The notes beneath the pieces are model-generated. The model had not been told where the DNA came from, searched no databases, and saw nothing but the letters and a program-made list of their open reading frames with translations. Of a stretch of DNA of 64,000 bases, positions 17,479 to 25,136 are shown in pieces (within the stretch, counting starts at the first letter, position 1; each line of letters opens with the position of its first letter). Position numbers and translations under genes: made by a program. This DNA is from JAICMB01 sp035295125 (lineage in GTDB: Bacteria > Acidobacteriota > Terriglobia > Bryobacterales > Bryobacteraceae): NCBI GenBank assembly GCA_035295125.1, contig DATGJP010000120.1:62001-126000 (forward strand), in the 5' to 3' direction.

Positions 17479-18309
17479 TCACCGAATCACATCCAAATCA
17501 TTCCCATAGATCACTTCGCCCTTAAAGTGTTCCTGGACCTCCCGTACCACCTCATCCGGAGGCTGCCCCATCGGCAGTTGATGATACAGAACCAGTTTCT
17601 TCGGCTGCATGCGAGCGGCCAACTTGCCTAAATCCACTGCCGAAGTATGAAACGCCGCGTGGTAACGCTGCCACTCGGGCTCGCGTCCTTCCCAGCCCTT
17701 CTGCGCATACACTTCGTGAACCAGAATGTCGCATCCCTTAGCGGCCTTGACCAGCTCCTCGCTGGGAGCAGTATCCCCCGAGATGACGACGGACTTCTCA
17801 GCGCTGTCGAAGCGATATCCATAAGCGAACTTCCAAGTCCCGTGCGACACCGGAAACGCCGTGACGCGCACGGCCGAATCGTGATAGATCTCTCCGGGAC
17901 TAATCTCATGTGCATGCACGGCGTATGCCTCTGGAACTCCCGGCTCCAAACCATGCAGGCGAATCTGCATGTCTTCGCTCCAAGCCGCCATGATGTGTTC
18001 GGTCATCGAGCGGATTCCCGGCGGACCGTAGATCTCCAGCGCCTGTTGCCTGCCGGTAACGGCGGGAGTGAAGATCAGGTCGGGCAGGCCGACGGTGTGA
18101 TCCGAGTGCAGGTGCGTGATGAAGGCGCGGGTCAGTTGATCCATTTTGATACCGGCCTTTGCGGCGCGGCGCACCACCCCGGGGCCGGCATCCACGATAT
18201 ACACATTTTTCCCGGACACGACTGCGACCGCGGGTCCACTCCGGTCGGGGTCGGGATTTGGGTTGCCGGTGCCGAGGAGAATGACGAAAAGCGAAGCCAG
18301 GAACAGCAT
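17479..18309 (-). CDS. MBL-fold metallohydrolase, RNase Z-like
   Basis: A protein of 276 residues with a hydrophobic N-terminus (MLFLASLFVILLGTG) that may be a signal peptide or simply the first strand. The zinc signature HLHSDH is at about 66-71 and is followed by VGLPDLIF. Further ligands are the SHGTW histidine near 156, the Asp of VVISGDTAPS near 178 and a C-terminal histidine (LVLYHQLP). The ITHLHSDHTVGLPDL context and DAGPGVVRR resemble the RNase Z/arylsulfatase-like branch of the family; the substrate is unclear. Its ATG overlaps the lysA stop by one base (TGATG) after a GGGGGGAG ribosome-binding site, so it is the last gene of the deoC operon. Confidence 0.85.
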   Translation of the reverse strand: MLFLASLFVILLGTGNPNPDPDRSGPAVAVVSGKNVYIVDAGPGVVRRAAKAGIKMDQLTRAFITHLHSDHTVGLPDLIFTPAVTGRQQALEIYGPPGIRSMTEHIMAAWSEDMQIRLHGLEPGVPEAYAVHAHEISPGEIYHDSAVRVTAFPVSHGTWKFAYGYRFDSAEKSVVISGDTAPSEELVKAAKGCDILVHEVYAQKGWEGREPEWQRYHAAFHTSAVDLGKLAARMQPKKLVLYHQLPMGQPPDEVVREVQEHFKGEVIYGNDLDVIR

Positions 18310-19547
18310 CACTCCCCCCTTATCAGATCCTCGAGCGTCTCACGCTTACGAACGACCCGCCATTCCGCCCCATCCACAAGCACCTCGGGGGGCCGCGGCC
18401 GCGCGTTGTAGTTGGACCCCAGCACGAACCCATAGGCGCCTGCAGTTAGTACGGCGAGCAGATCGCCGGGCATGACATTCGCCACCTCGCGGCCCCGTGC
18501 CAGGAAATCGCCCGTCTCGCAGACCGGGCCGACAATGTCGGCGATCACCGTTCCGGTCTCGTTTCGCCGCACCGGAATGATCTCGTGGTGCGATTTGTAC
18601 AGTGCCGGACGAAGCAAATCGTTCATTGCAGCATCCACGATGACGAATTCCTTAGCACCGCTGGTCTTGCGATAGAGGACCCGCATCAGGAGCGCGCCCG
18701 CCTCGCCGACGACCGACCGGCCCGGCTCGATCATCACTTCCAGGTCATGGCCCGCCACTTTCTCGCAAATCTTCGAAATGTAGCAGTGGATCGACGGCTT
18801 CTCGTCCCCGGGCTTGTATGGAATACCAAGGCCGCCGCCCAGATCGAGCGTTCGGATCGGGAGGCCGCTTGCCCTAAGGCGCTCCACCAACGCCACCATC
18901 TTGTCGAACGCTTCCATCATGGGCGCCGTGTCGAGCAACTGCGAGCCGATATGGCAGCTCACACCCTCCAGCCGCAGATTCCGCAGCGCCCGCGCCCGCT
19001 GATAAACACCCTCCACGTCCGTGATGTTGATACCGAACTTGTGCTCGCTGAGCCCCGTGGAAATGTAAGGATGTGTCGACGCGTCGACATCCGGGTTCAC
19101 CCGGACCGCCACCCGTGCCTGCATCCCCCGGCGGTGCGCCAGCGAGTCGATCAACGCCAGTTCCGTGTCCGATTCGCAATTGAAGCTATGAATGCCGCTC
19201 GACAGGGCGTAGTCGATCTCATCGGCTGTCTTCCCGACGCCCGAGAACACTACCGAGCGCGGCTGGCCACCTGCCTTGAGAACTCGAAACAACTCGCCGC
19301 CCGAAACGATATCGAAGCCCACGCCGGCTCCAGCGACGGACCTCAGTATCGAAAGGTTGGAGTTCGCTTTGACGGCATAGCAGATGCGGCTCGGCTGCGT
19401 CCCGAAGGCCTCGGAATACTCCCTGAGGCGCGACAGGATGAATTTTTTCGAGTAGACGTAACAGGGCGTCCCTTCCCGGTGGGCGATCTCCGCCAGCGGC
19501 ACGCCGTCGCAATATAGCGCGTTGTCCTGGTACTGGAAAGGTGTCAT
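18309..19547 (-). CDS. lysA: Diaminopimelate decarboxylase
   Basis: Catalyses the last step of lysine synthesis, meso-diaminopimelate to lysine plus CO2, in the cytoplasm with PLP. The 412 residues fit the family. Visible features: the PLP lysine in CYAVKANSNLSILR (near 60), the HIGSQLLDTA segment (near 195), the phosphate-binding GGGLGIPY loop (near 238), EPGRS (near 280), and the CETGDFLARGRE active-site cysteine region from the partner subunit. The start ATG overlaps the phosphatase stop as ATGA, which indicates translational coupling to a signalling phosphatase, an uncommon arrangement for lysA. Confidence 0.95.
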   Translation of the reverse strand: MTPFQYQDNALYCDGVPLAEIAHREGTPCYVYSKKFILSRLREYSEAFGTQPSRICYAVKANSNLSILRSVAGAGVGFDIVSGGELFRVLKAGGQPRSVVFSGVGKTADEIDYALSSGIHSFNCESDTELALIDSLAHRRGMQARVAVRVNPDVDASTHPYISTGLSEHKFGINITDVEGVYQRARALRNLRLEGVSCHIGSQLLDTAPMMEAFDKMVALVERLRASGLPIRTLDLGGGLGIPYKPGDEKPSIHCYISKICEKVAGHDLEVMIEPGRSVVGEAGALLMRVLYRKTSGAKEFVIVDAAMNDLLRPALYKSHHEIIPVRRNETGTVIADIVGPVCETGDFLARGREVANVMPGDLLAVLTAGAYGFVLGSNYNARPRPPEVLVDGAEWRVVRKRETLEDLIRGE

Positions 19548-21328
19548 CAGAGAATTTTCATCACCACCAGCGTCTGGTCGTCGTGACGCGGAGCGCCGGC
19601 GCTGAAGTGGTCGAGGTCGCGAAGGATTTCGTCCGCCATGGTCACCGGCGGCATCCCACAGGACTTCCGAAGAACATGGCTCAGCCGCGTCCTTCCGTAT
19701 TCATGTCCCTGTTCGTTCGGTTGGTCCTCAATGCCGTCAGAGTACAACAGAAGCACGTCTCCCGGCTCTGCCATGAAGGTGACTTCCTCGTACTGGCGAT
19801 TTTCCAGGAGGCCTGCGGGCACGCCTTCCACACGCGGGCGGATGATCTCTCCGCCGCGGCAGATTAAGGGCGGAGTCGCGCCGGCGTTCGCCATCACGAA
19901 ACGGCGCTCTGAGGGCTCCCACAGAAGCACCGTCAGGGTGACATACTGCGCGTCGACCTTACGTTCCAGAAGCACCTCGTTGACTAACGTGAGAAGCTCG
20001 GCCGGGCCCCGTTTGCGATGCCCCAGCATCCGCAGCAGCCCACTAACAAGCGCACCGTACAAAGCCGCGGCGGCGCCTTTCCCGCTCACGTCTCCAAACG
20101 CGATGACCGCATAATCGGCTCCATCGAAGAAATCGTAGATGTCGCCGCTGATCTCGCGAGCCGGACGCAGGCGAATGCCGATATCCAGACCTTCGATCAG
20201 CGGAGCCACACGCGGCAGCAGAACCGATTGCAGCTTGTGCGCCGCCCGCAAATCCTCTTCCAGGCTCTGCTCACGAATGGCAAGTTGTTCGTAAAGCCTG
20301 GCGTTTTCCACGGAACTGGCGATTTGCGTGGCGAGCAGCGCGAGCAGCCTCGTGTGATCTTCGGTGAAGAAACCAATACGGTCGCTCTCCAGATCCATGA
20401 CCCCGACCACGCGATCCTGCACGATCAATGGAACCGCAATTTCCGATCGAATATCAGGATGCGACGCGATATACCTCGGGTCCACCGCGGTGTCGACCAC
20501 CCGCACGATCTGGCGCGATTCCACCGCCGCCCCGGTAATACCCTTGCCGATCGGAATATTGTTCAGATCGACCCGCTCGTCGTAACGTTCGCTGAACCGA
20601 AACCGCAGCAGCTTGCGCTCGGCGTCCACGAGAAAGATGCTGAAAGCGTCGAAAGCAACCACCGTGTGTACGGTCTTTGCGATCTTTCCCAACAACTCGT
20701 CGAGCGCCAGGATCGAGCTGAACTCCTGGGCCAGGCTCGCCAGCGTGCGCAGCAACCGGTTCTGCCGGTCGACACGCCGGTATAGCCGCGCATTATCGAT
20801 GGACACCGCCACCCGGCTCGCAATGAGCTGCAGGATGGACATGTCCTGCTCGTTATATGCATTGAGCCGGATGGATTGGATATCGATTACTCCGACCAGC
20901 TTGCCGCGCGCCATCATCGGGACGGCAATCTCGGAGCGAACGGCGTCCAGGGCATTCAGGTAGCGCGGGTCGTTGCGGACGTCGGAAACCATGATCGGCC
21001 GGCGGGTCTCGGCCGCGTAGCCCGTGATGCCCTCGTTCAGCGGAATTACGAGATTGTTGACCACCTCGTCGCGGTGCCCGATCGCGTAACGGATCCGTAA
21101 GCCGCGCAACCGCTCGGTATAAAGCAGGATGGCAAAAAGATCGTACGTTACGACCTCTTTTACGAGCAGCGCGAGGTTCGCCAGAATGCGGTCGAGGTCC
21201 AGGGTCTCGGAAGTGGCTTCCGACACTTCGAGCAGGAAATCCAGCAGCTCGGCCCGCTCTTGAAAGCGGCGCGCCGACTTCTTCTTTTGGGGCGACCCCT
21301 TAACCGGGGCATGTTCGGGTGAAGCCAT
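19547..21328 (-). CDS. Tandem-GAF SpoIIE-type protein phosphatase (RsbU-like)
   Basis: About 593 residues with no membrane segment. Two GAF domains lie near 35-185 (ending QLIASRVAVSIDNARLYRRV) and 200-350 (ending LLATQIASSVENARLYEQL), then a coiled linker and a PP2C/SpoIIE phosphatase domain from about 380. That domain has ISGDIYDFF, IAFGDVSGKGAAAALYGALV, LLYSDGIEDQPNEQGHEYG and the terminal PRHDDQTLVVMKI, giving the metal-binding aspartates. Such proteins dephosphorylate anti-anti-sigma factors in partner-switching cascades, with the GAF domains sensing small ligands. No anti-sigma gene is next to it. The ATG overlaps the deoC stop as TGATG. Confidence 0.92.
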   Translation of the reverse strand: MASPEHAPVKGSPQKKKSARRFQERAELLDFLLEVSEATSETLDLDRILANLALLVKEVVTYDLFAILLYTERLRGLRIRYAIGHRDEVVNNLVIPLNEGITGYAAETRRPIMVSDVRNDPRYLNALDAVRSEIAVPMMARGKLVGVIDIQSIRLNAYNEQDMSILQLIASRVAVSIDNARLYRRVDRQNRLLRTLASLAQEFSSILALDELLGKIAKTVHTVVAFDAFSIFLVDAERKLLRFRFSERYDERVDLNNIPIGKGITGAAVESRQIVRVVDTAVDPRYIASHPDIRSEIAVPLIVQDRVVGVMDLESDRIGFFTEDHTRLLALLATQIASSVENARLYEQLAIREQSLEEDLRAAHKLQSVLLPRVAPLIEGLDIGIRLRPAREISGDIYDFFDGADYAVIAFGDVSGKGAAAALYGALVSGLLRMLGHRKRGPAELLTLVNEVLLERKVDAQYVTLTVLLWEPSERRFVMANAGATPPLICRGGEIIRPRVEGVPAGLLENRQYEEVTFMAEPGDVLLLYSDGIEDQPNEQGHEYGRTRLSHVLRKSCGMPPVTMADEILRDLDHFSAGAPRHDDQTLVVMKIL

Positions 21329-22017
21329 CAATACCCTGAGGCGCCGGCTTCCGCCTCCGATCCTTCCATAATTTTCACGCTGGCGCTGGCGCCGATGCGG
21401 TTCGCGCCCGCCGCGGCCATTCTCCGCAAATCGTCATAGGTGCGGATCCCGCCAGACGCTTTGACGCCCATCTGAGGTTCCACTGCCGCTCGCATCAGCG
21501 CTACATCATGCTCCGTGGCTCCGGAAGGGCCGAACCCGGTCGAGGTCTTCACGAAATCGGCTCCGGCCGCCTCCGCGAGTTGGCAGGCGGTAGTTTTCTG
21601 CGCATCGTTCAGGAGCGCCGTTTCGAGGATGACCTTAACAATTGCCCCCGCCGCGTGCGCCGTCTCCACCACGGCGCGAATGTCGGCTTCAACCGCCGAG
21701 TTGTCGCTGTCGCGCAACGCGCCGATATTCATCACCATGTCGATCTCCTGCGCTCCGGCGCGAAGAGCAGCCCCCGTTTCGGCAACCTTGGCCTCGGTCA
21801 GTGTGGCGCCCAGCGGAAAACCGACCACGGAACAGACTTTGACCGGCGATCCCCGCAGCTCCGCGGCAACGAATGGAACCCAATAGGCGTTCACACAGAC
21901 ACTGGCAAAGCCGTATTGCTTGGCTTCCTCACAAATCCGCATGATCTCGGCGCGCGTAGCGTCGGGACGAAGTAGCGTATGGTCAATCAGGCGGGCTGTC
22001 GATAGGCCGGCGTGCAT
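21328..22017 (-). CDS. deoC: Deoxyribose-phosphate aldolase
   Basis: Cleaves 2-deoxyribose-5-phosphate to glyceraldehyde-3-phosphate and acetaldehyde in deoxynucleoside breakdown. The start is set at ATG 22017 (229 residues): a longer frame to 22146 would overlap the response regulator gene, and the family begins with LIDHTLLRPDAT. The key residues are present: D93 in EIDMVMNIG, Schiff-base K157 in FVKTSTGF and K186 in GVKASGGIRT. It is the first gene of a coupled minus-strand run with the GAF/SpoIIE phosphatase, lysA and the MBL-fold hydrolase. Confidence 0.95.
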   Translation of the reverse strand: MHAGLSTARLIDHTLLRPDATRAEIMRICEEAKQYGFASVCVNAYWVPFVAAELRGSPVKVCSVVGFPLGATLTEAKVAETGAALRAGAQEIDMVMNIGALRDSDNSAVEADIRAVVETAHAAGAIVKVILETALLNDAQKTTACQLAEAAGADFVKTSTGFGPSGATEHDVALMRAAVEPQMGVKASGGIRTYDDLRRMAAAGANRIGASASVKIMEGSEAEAGASGY

Positions 22018-22078
22018 TAGCGTAAGTACCTTTAAATCAGTGGGTTTGCGGGACGTCCCGCAGTCCAATGATAGCAGA

Positions 22079-22498
22079 TTACGCGGTTTCCCAATAGTCG
22101 AATGCGAACCGTCGAATCTCCCGGCCGACTGCCATGAACTCCTCAATCGTCGACGGCTTCCGGATGTAGATGGTGCGATCGGCGTTCTCGCCGCGCACCC
22201 GGTCGCGAGGATCTGACGACGAAGTAAAAATCACGACGGGGATTTGTATCACAAGTGGATGCGACCGGATCGCCGCAAAAACGCGCCACCCGTTGCGCTT
22301 GGGTAGATGCAGATCAAGAAGGACAAGGTCGGGTTGCACCCGTCCCGGTTGGGTTAGCGCTTCGATGTAGTCGATCGCTTCGTCCCCGTCCTTAAGGTGC
22401 GTAAGCTCGAAACTGAGCTCTGCCTCTTTCAGCGCCTCCCGAACGAGAATGGCATCGCCGGGATTGTCCTCGATCATCAGGACCTGCCTACATTGCAT
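22079..22498 (-). CDS. Single-domain response regulator (CheY/Rcp1-like)
   Basis: A 139-residue receiver domain with no output domain. The acidic pair E10/D11 (MIEDNPGDA), phosphoacceptor D62 (LVLLDLHLPKRNG), T92 in VVIFTSSSD and K114 in IYIRKPSTIEEF are all in place. The long insert around the D/N region and the NPGDAILVREAL start resemble the Rcp1-type regulators that work with phytochrome-like or hybrid kinases. No cognate kinase gene is adjacent. It lies 61 bases upstream of deoC on the same strand, so it may be cotranscribed with that operon. Confidence 0.93.
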   Translation of the reverse strand: MQCRQVLMIEDNPGDAILVREALKEAELSFELTHLKDGDEAIDYIEALTQPGRVQPDLVLLDLHLPKRNGWRVFAAIRSHPLVIQIPVVIFTSSSDPRDRVRGENADRTIYIRKPSTIEEFMAVGREIRRFAFDYWETA

Positions 22499-22557
22499 TT
22501 CCGAGTGTTCCTTGCCTGCAGGAGGGAAACCACATCCTACCGAAATCGGGGGTGGGA

Positions 22558-22587
22558 TTCAATCGGGGAGACGCCGGGTGCTATAAT
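22558..22587 (+). promoter_or_regulatory. Strong extended -10 promoter
   Basis: TGCTATAAT (22579-22587) is a perfect extended -10 element. A weak -35, TTCAAT (22558-22563), lies 18 bases upstream. Transcription would start near 22594, about 180 bases before the next likely start codon, so the transcript has a long non-coding front part. Confidence 0.6.
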
Positions 22588-22593
22588 CTCCCT

Positions 22594-22755
22594 TTCTGCC
22601 GGTGAAAGTTTCTTCATCAGCGGCCTTGGGCGGTGAACTTCCTGTGGTCCCGCCAAAATGGCAACAGAACCTGTAGCAACAGGTCGGTGCCCACTAAACG
22701 CGCTGAAGCGGACTGCGAACGAATCCTTCGGGTTTCATAGCGCTCGTTTCACGCC
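22594..22755 (+). ncRNA. Structured RNA candidate, possibly 6S RNA (or a long structured leader)
   Basis: No start codon with a ribosome-binding site lies in this stretch, yet it is rich in nested complementary segments. They are: outer GTGAAA (22602-22607) with TTTCAC (22747-22752); CAGCG (22618-22622) with CGCTG (22701-22705); TGGGC (22627-22631) with GCCCA (22689-22693); an apical hairpin ACCTGT-AGCA-ACAGGT (22669-22684); and a small TTCG hairpin near 22721-22736 on the 3' side of an open region. A long rod with a bubble whose 3' strand holds a small hairpin is the general shape of 6S RNA, the RNA polymerase-binding regulator. The identification rests on shape only; a cis-regulatory leader of the downstream gene is the alternative. 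Confidence 0.4.
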
Positions 22756-22774
22756 CATTGAGGAGAGAGAAGCC

Positions 22775-23287
22775 GTGCTGTCAATGGTTCGTAGAGAATT
22801 TGTGTTCTTCGCTGGGCTATTAGCAGTACCTTCGACCGCCAGTGGCCAAATCAAGCCCGCAGTCGTAGCGCAACCCACAGTCTTACAAGAGGATGATGCC
22901 AGGCTGCCGCGGCTCAAGCGCTTCTTCGTCGAACGGAAAAGCCCGTTGTCCCGCCTTGCCGCGGAATTCGTGCGCGCCGCCGATCGATATGCGCTCGACT
23001 GGCGGTTGCTTCCTAGTCTTTCGATGGTCGAATCGGACGGAGGTAGAGCGTCAAGGAGGAACAACATCTTTGGCTGGAACTCCGGCCGATCCGGTTTTCC
23101 GTCGGTTGAAGCAGCGATCGATATCGTCGCCGCCAAGCTCGGCACCTCGAAGCTCTACCGAAACAAGGATTTAGATAGATTGCTGAGGACCTACAACCCA
23201 AATCCCAAGTATGCTGAACGTGTTAAAGCCGTGATGCAGACGATTGGAGAGGCCGCCTCGCCTGCGGTTAGTGCTGCTGTGAACTAG
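22775..23287 (+). CDS. Secreted glucosaminidase / lytic-transglycosylase-like protein
   Basis: The start is set at GTG 22775, seven bases after the Shine-Dalgarno GAGGAGAG; an upstream in-frame ATG at 22658 lies inside the structured leader and lacks a ribosome-binding site. The product has 170 residues: a signal peptide (REFVFFAGLLAVPSTASGQ), a short linker, then a lysozyme-like helical domain. The domain contains SMVESDGGRASRRNNIFGWNSG, where the glutamate would be catalytic, and a NPKYAERVKAVM tail. Proteins of this pattern cleave peptidoglycan glycan strands. The gene ends 4 bases into the convergent small membrane protein gene. Confidence 0.75.
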   Translation: MLSMVRREFVFFAGLLAVPSTASGQIKPAVVAQPTVLQEDDARLPRLKRFFVERKSPLSRLAAEFVRAADRYALDWRLLPSLSMVESDGGRASRRNNIFGWNSGRSGFPSVEAAIDIVAAKLGTSKLYRNKDLDRLLRTYNPNPKYAERVKAVMQTIGEAASPAVSAAVN

Positions 23288-23436
23288 GTTCCTTGCAGCA
23301 GATGTACACCTAAGTACAAACCGCCAAAAACCAGCACGGCTACGACGCCGGCCAGAATGTAGCGCATCATCCGTTCTTTGCCGCTGGTCGATTTGTGCTC
23401 GTCCAGCCGCATTTGCTCGTCGAGGCTCTCGAACAT
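23284..23436 (-). CDS. Small single-span membrane protein (50 aa)
   Basis: A 50-residue ORF starting at ATG 23436, preceded by a perfect GGAGG six bases upstream. The N-terminal half is charged (FESLDEQMRLDEHKSTSGKE) and the second half is one transmembrane helix (ILAGVVAVLVFGGLYLGVHL). This is too short for ordinary gene finding, but ribosome-binding site, amphipathic front and helix make a convincing gene. The function is unknown; the size and topology fit a regulator or structural subunit of a membrane complex. It lies downstream of the PHP gene on the same strand. Confidence 0.7.
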   Translation of the reverse strand: MFESLDEQMRLDEHKSTSGKERMMRYILAGVVAVLVFGGLYLGVHLLQGT

Positions 23437-23548
23437 ATTAACCTCCAATAAAGGCCATATAATGCCGGGACTGACAGAGTCCCTTTCCGAGCTACCGGAA
23501 TTATAGTAGATCCCTGGGAGGAAAGATAGGGGTAAGGTACCGTAGGGT

Positions 23549-24424
23549 TCAGCCTGTATGAACCCTGAAGTTTCGAAGGTCGTCGAGCACGCGACGGGGT
23601 ACAGCCAGGTTGCCGTTGACGCCCTTGCCGAGTCGAATTCTCGGCTTCGTGTCGCCATGGAAGTCCGAGCCTCCCGTGATGGCGAGCCCGAGCTTTTTCG
23701 CAAGAGCCTGATACCGCTCCATGTCCGCTTTCGAGTGGTCGGAGTGATAAACCTCCAAGCCCCGAAGCCCGTTATCGCGAAGCTCAGTGATGAATTTTGC
23801 CTCACGTTCGTGATCGCGGATGCCAAGACGAATGGGATGCGCCAGCACCGGCAGACCACCGGCCCTTTCGATCTCTTCGACCGCGGCCGCGGTGTGCGGG
23901 CTGTCGCGCTGGACAAATCCAGGCGCGGACTCGCCGAGATACTTACGGAACGCCTCGTCCGTATTCGAGACGTATCCTTTTCGAACCAGCAATTGAGCGA
24001 AATGTGGACGTCCGGTGAGGGTTCGGCCTAGTGCCTGCACCTCGTCGAGTGTAATTGATACGCCCATCGACTGGAGCTTGTCGACCAGCTTTGTGTTGCG
24101 TTCCCGCCGGGTTCGGAGTAAATCGGACAGCCAGTCGCGGAACTCCCTCGCGGGCGCTTCATGGAGGAAATATCCCAGTATGTGTACGGACCACGCGCGG
24201 TCGGAATCGAGTTGTCCGTCCTCTCGCCGGCTGTTCACCTCGATGCCGCAAATGAGGTCGAGGCCATTCTTTCCCGCGAGTTGGGCTGCTTGATCGTAGC
24301 CCGCGAAGGTGTCGTGATCCGAAATAGCCAGTGCTTCCAGGCCATCTGCGAGAGCAGCCTCGACGAGCTCGGCGGGGCTGTATGTGCCATCGGATTCGTT
24401 GGTGTGGGTGTGAAGATCGATCAA
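23549..24424 (-). CDS. PHP-domain phosphoesterase (YciV/RNase AM-like)
   Basis: A 291-residue protein beginning at the catalytic core: MIDLHTHTNESDGTYSP gives the first HxH motif and aspartate. Further metal ligands are in ISDHDTFAGY, GIEVNS, VLAHPIRLG (near 195), VYHSDHSKAD and ITGGSDFHGD (near 258), which is the full trinuclear set of the family. The insert between the first motifs and AHP is of the size seen in the YciV group, which hydrolyses 3',5'-nucleoside bisphosphates and trims RNA 5' ends. It is 8 bases downstream of a secreted-protein gene on the same strand, so the two are probably cotranscribed. Confidence 0.88.
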   Translation of the reverse strand: MIDLHTHTNESDGTYSPAELVEAALADGLEALAISDHDTFAGYDQAAQLAGKNGLDLICGIEVNSRREDGQLDSDRAWSVHILGYFLHEAPAREFRDWLSDLLRTRRERNTKLVDKLQSMGVSITLDEVQALGRTLTGRPHFAQLLVRKGYVSNTDEAFRKYLGESAPGFVQRDSPHTAAAVEEIERAGGLPVLAHPIRLGIRDHEREAKFITELRDNGLRGLEVYHSDHSKADMERYQALAKKLGLAITGGSDFHGDTKPRIRLGKGVNGNLAVPRRVLDDLRNFRVHTG

Positions 24425-24432
24425 TGTCTGAC

Positions 24433-25059
24433 TCAGAATCGGGGTTCATCGCCCGACTCGAAGTCGAACGTTTCGCCTGCGGCGTGGAGGAGTAGGTGTC
24501 CGGTGCCCAAAGGCTTCCCGGCGCTTTCGAAGAACACGGCTCCGTCGGTGGTCTGGCCGGGAGCCAGTTTCACCGGAACCAGGCAGATTGCGGATGCTGC
24601 GGCGGCTGCCTTCAGTTTGGCGGACGAAACTTCCGCAAGCGCATTCTGGCGGCGAATCTCGTAACCGTTGTTCGACTGCATCTTGGTGTTGCCGTAAAGG
24701 CTCGCTTCGTAGGTGGCAACCAGTTTGATCACGTCGTGTCGTCCAGCCTTGTGAATGAAGGAGTTGACCACCGTCAGCGCAGGTGTGGCATGGAGGGTGA
24801 TGCCATCGTTTTTCTCGAACGTAAAATCCTCCGGCCGTACCACCCAGGCAATTGGGGAACCGTTCGAGATCGTAACCTGCACAATCGCATAGTCTTTCAC
24901 CTGGGCCGTCAGGTGGGCGAACATCACTGTAACGCCTCCTTTGGTGAGCGTCTTATAGTGGAGGCCGTTGGACTCGAAGTCAATAACTTGCGCGTGCAGA
25001 CAGGCGCTGGCAATGACCGCGAGAATACACCAGCGAGAGCACATACCTAATACCATCAT
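24433..25059 (-). CDS. Secreted protein of unknown function
   Basis: A protein of about 208 residues; the start is set at the double ATG that precedes a signal peptide (MMVLGMCSRWCILAVIASACLHAQ), although an in-frame ATG exists at 25083. The mature part is a predicted beta-rich domain (GGVTVMFAHLTAQVKDYAIVQVTISNG is the best-defined edge), then an alanine-rich helix (SSAKLKAAAAASAI) and a final beta segment with PGQTTDGAVFFESAGK. I do not recognise the family. The arrangement of a beta domain, a helix and a closing FFE-x-x-GK strand recurs in the secreted protein at 54585-55271. It precedes the PHP gene by 8 bases. Confidence 0.65.
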   Translation of the reverse strand: MMVLGMCSRWCILAVIASACLHAQVIDFESNGLHYKTLTKGGVTVMFAHLTAQVKDYAIVQVTISNGSPIAWVVRPEDFTFEKNDGITLHATPALTVVNSFIHKAGRHDVIKLVATYEASLYGNTKMQSNNGYEIRRQNALAEVSSAKLKAAAAASAICLVPVKLAPGQTTDGAVFFESAGKPLGTGHLLLHAAGETFDFESGDEPRF

Positions 25060-25136
25060 AGTGGTCCGAGCATACTGGTCCAAGGCCGAAACGGGCGAAC
25101 GCTGCTAAACTAGGCAGAGCATTTTGACTTTTGAAT

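Noticed and set aside
24468..24486. Further copy of the GGTTTCGCCTG repeat
   Set aside because: Only GTTTCGCCTGCG matches; it lies within a coding frame and has neither palindromic arms nor flanks.
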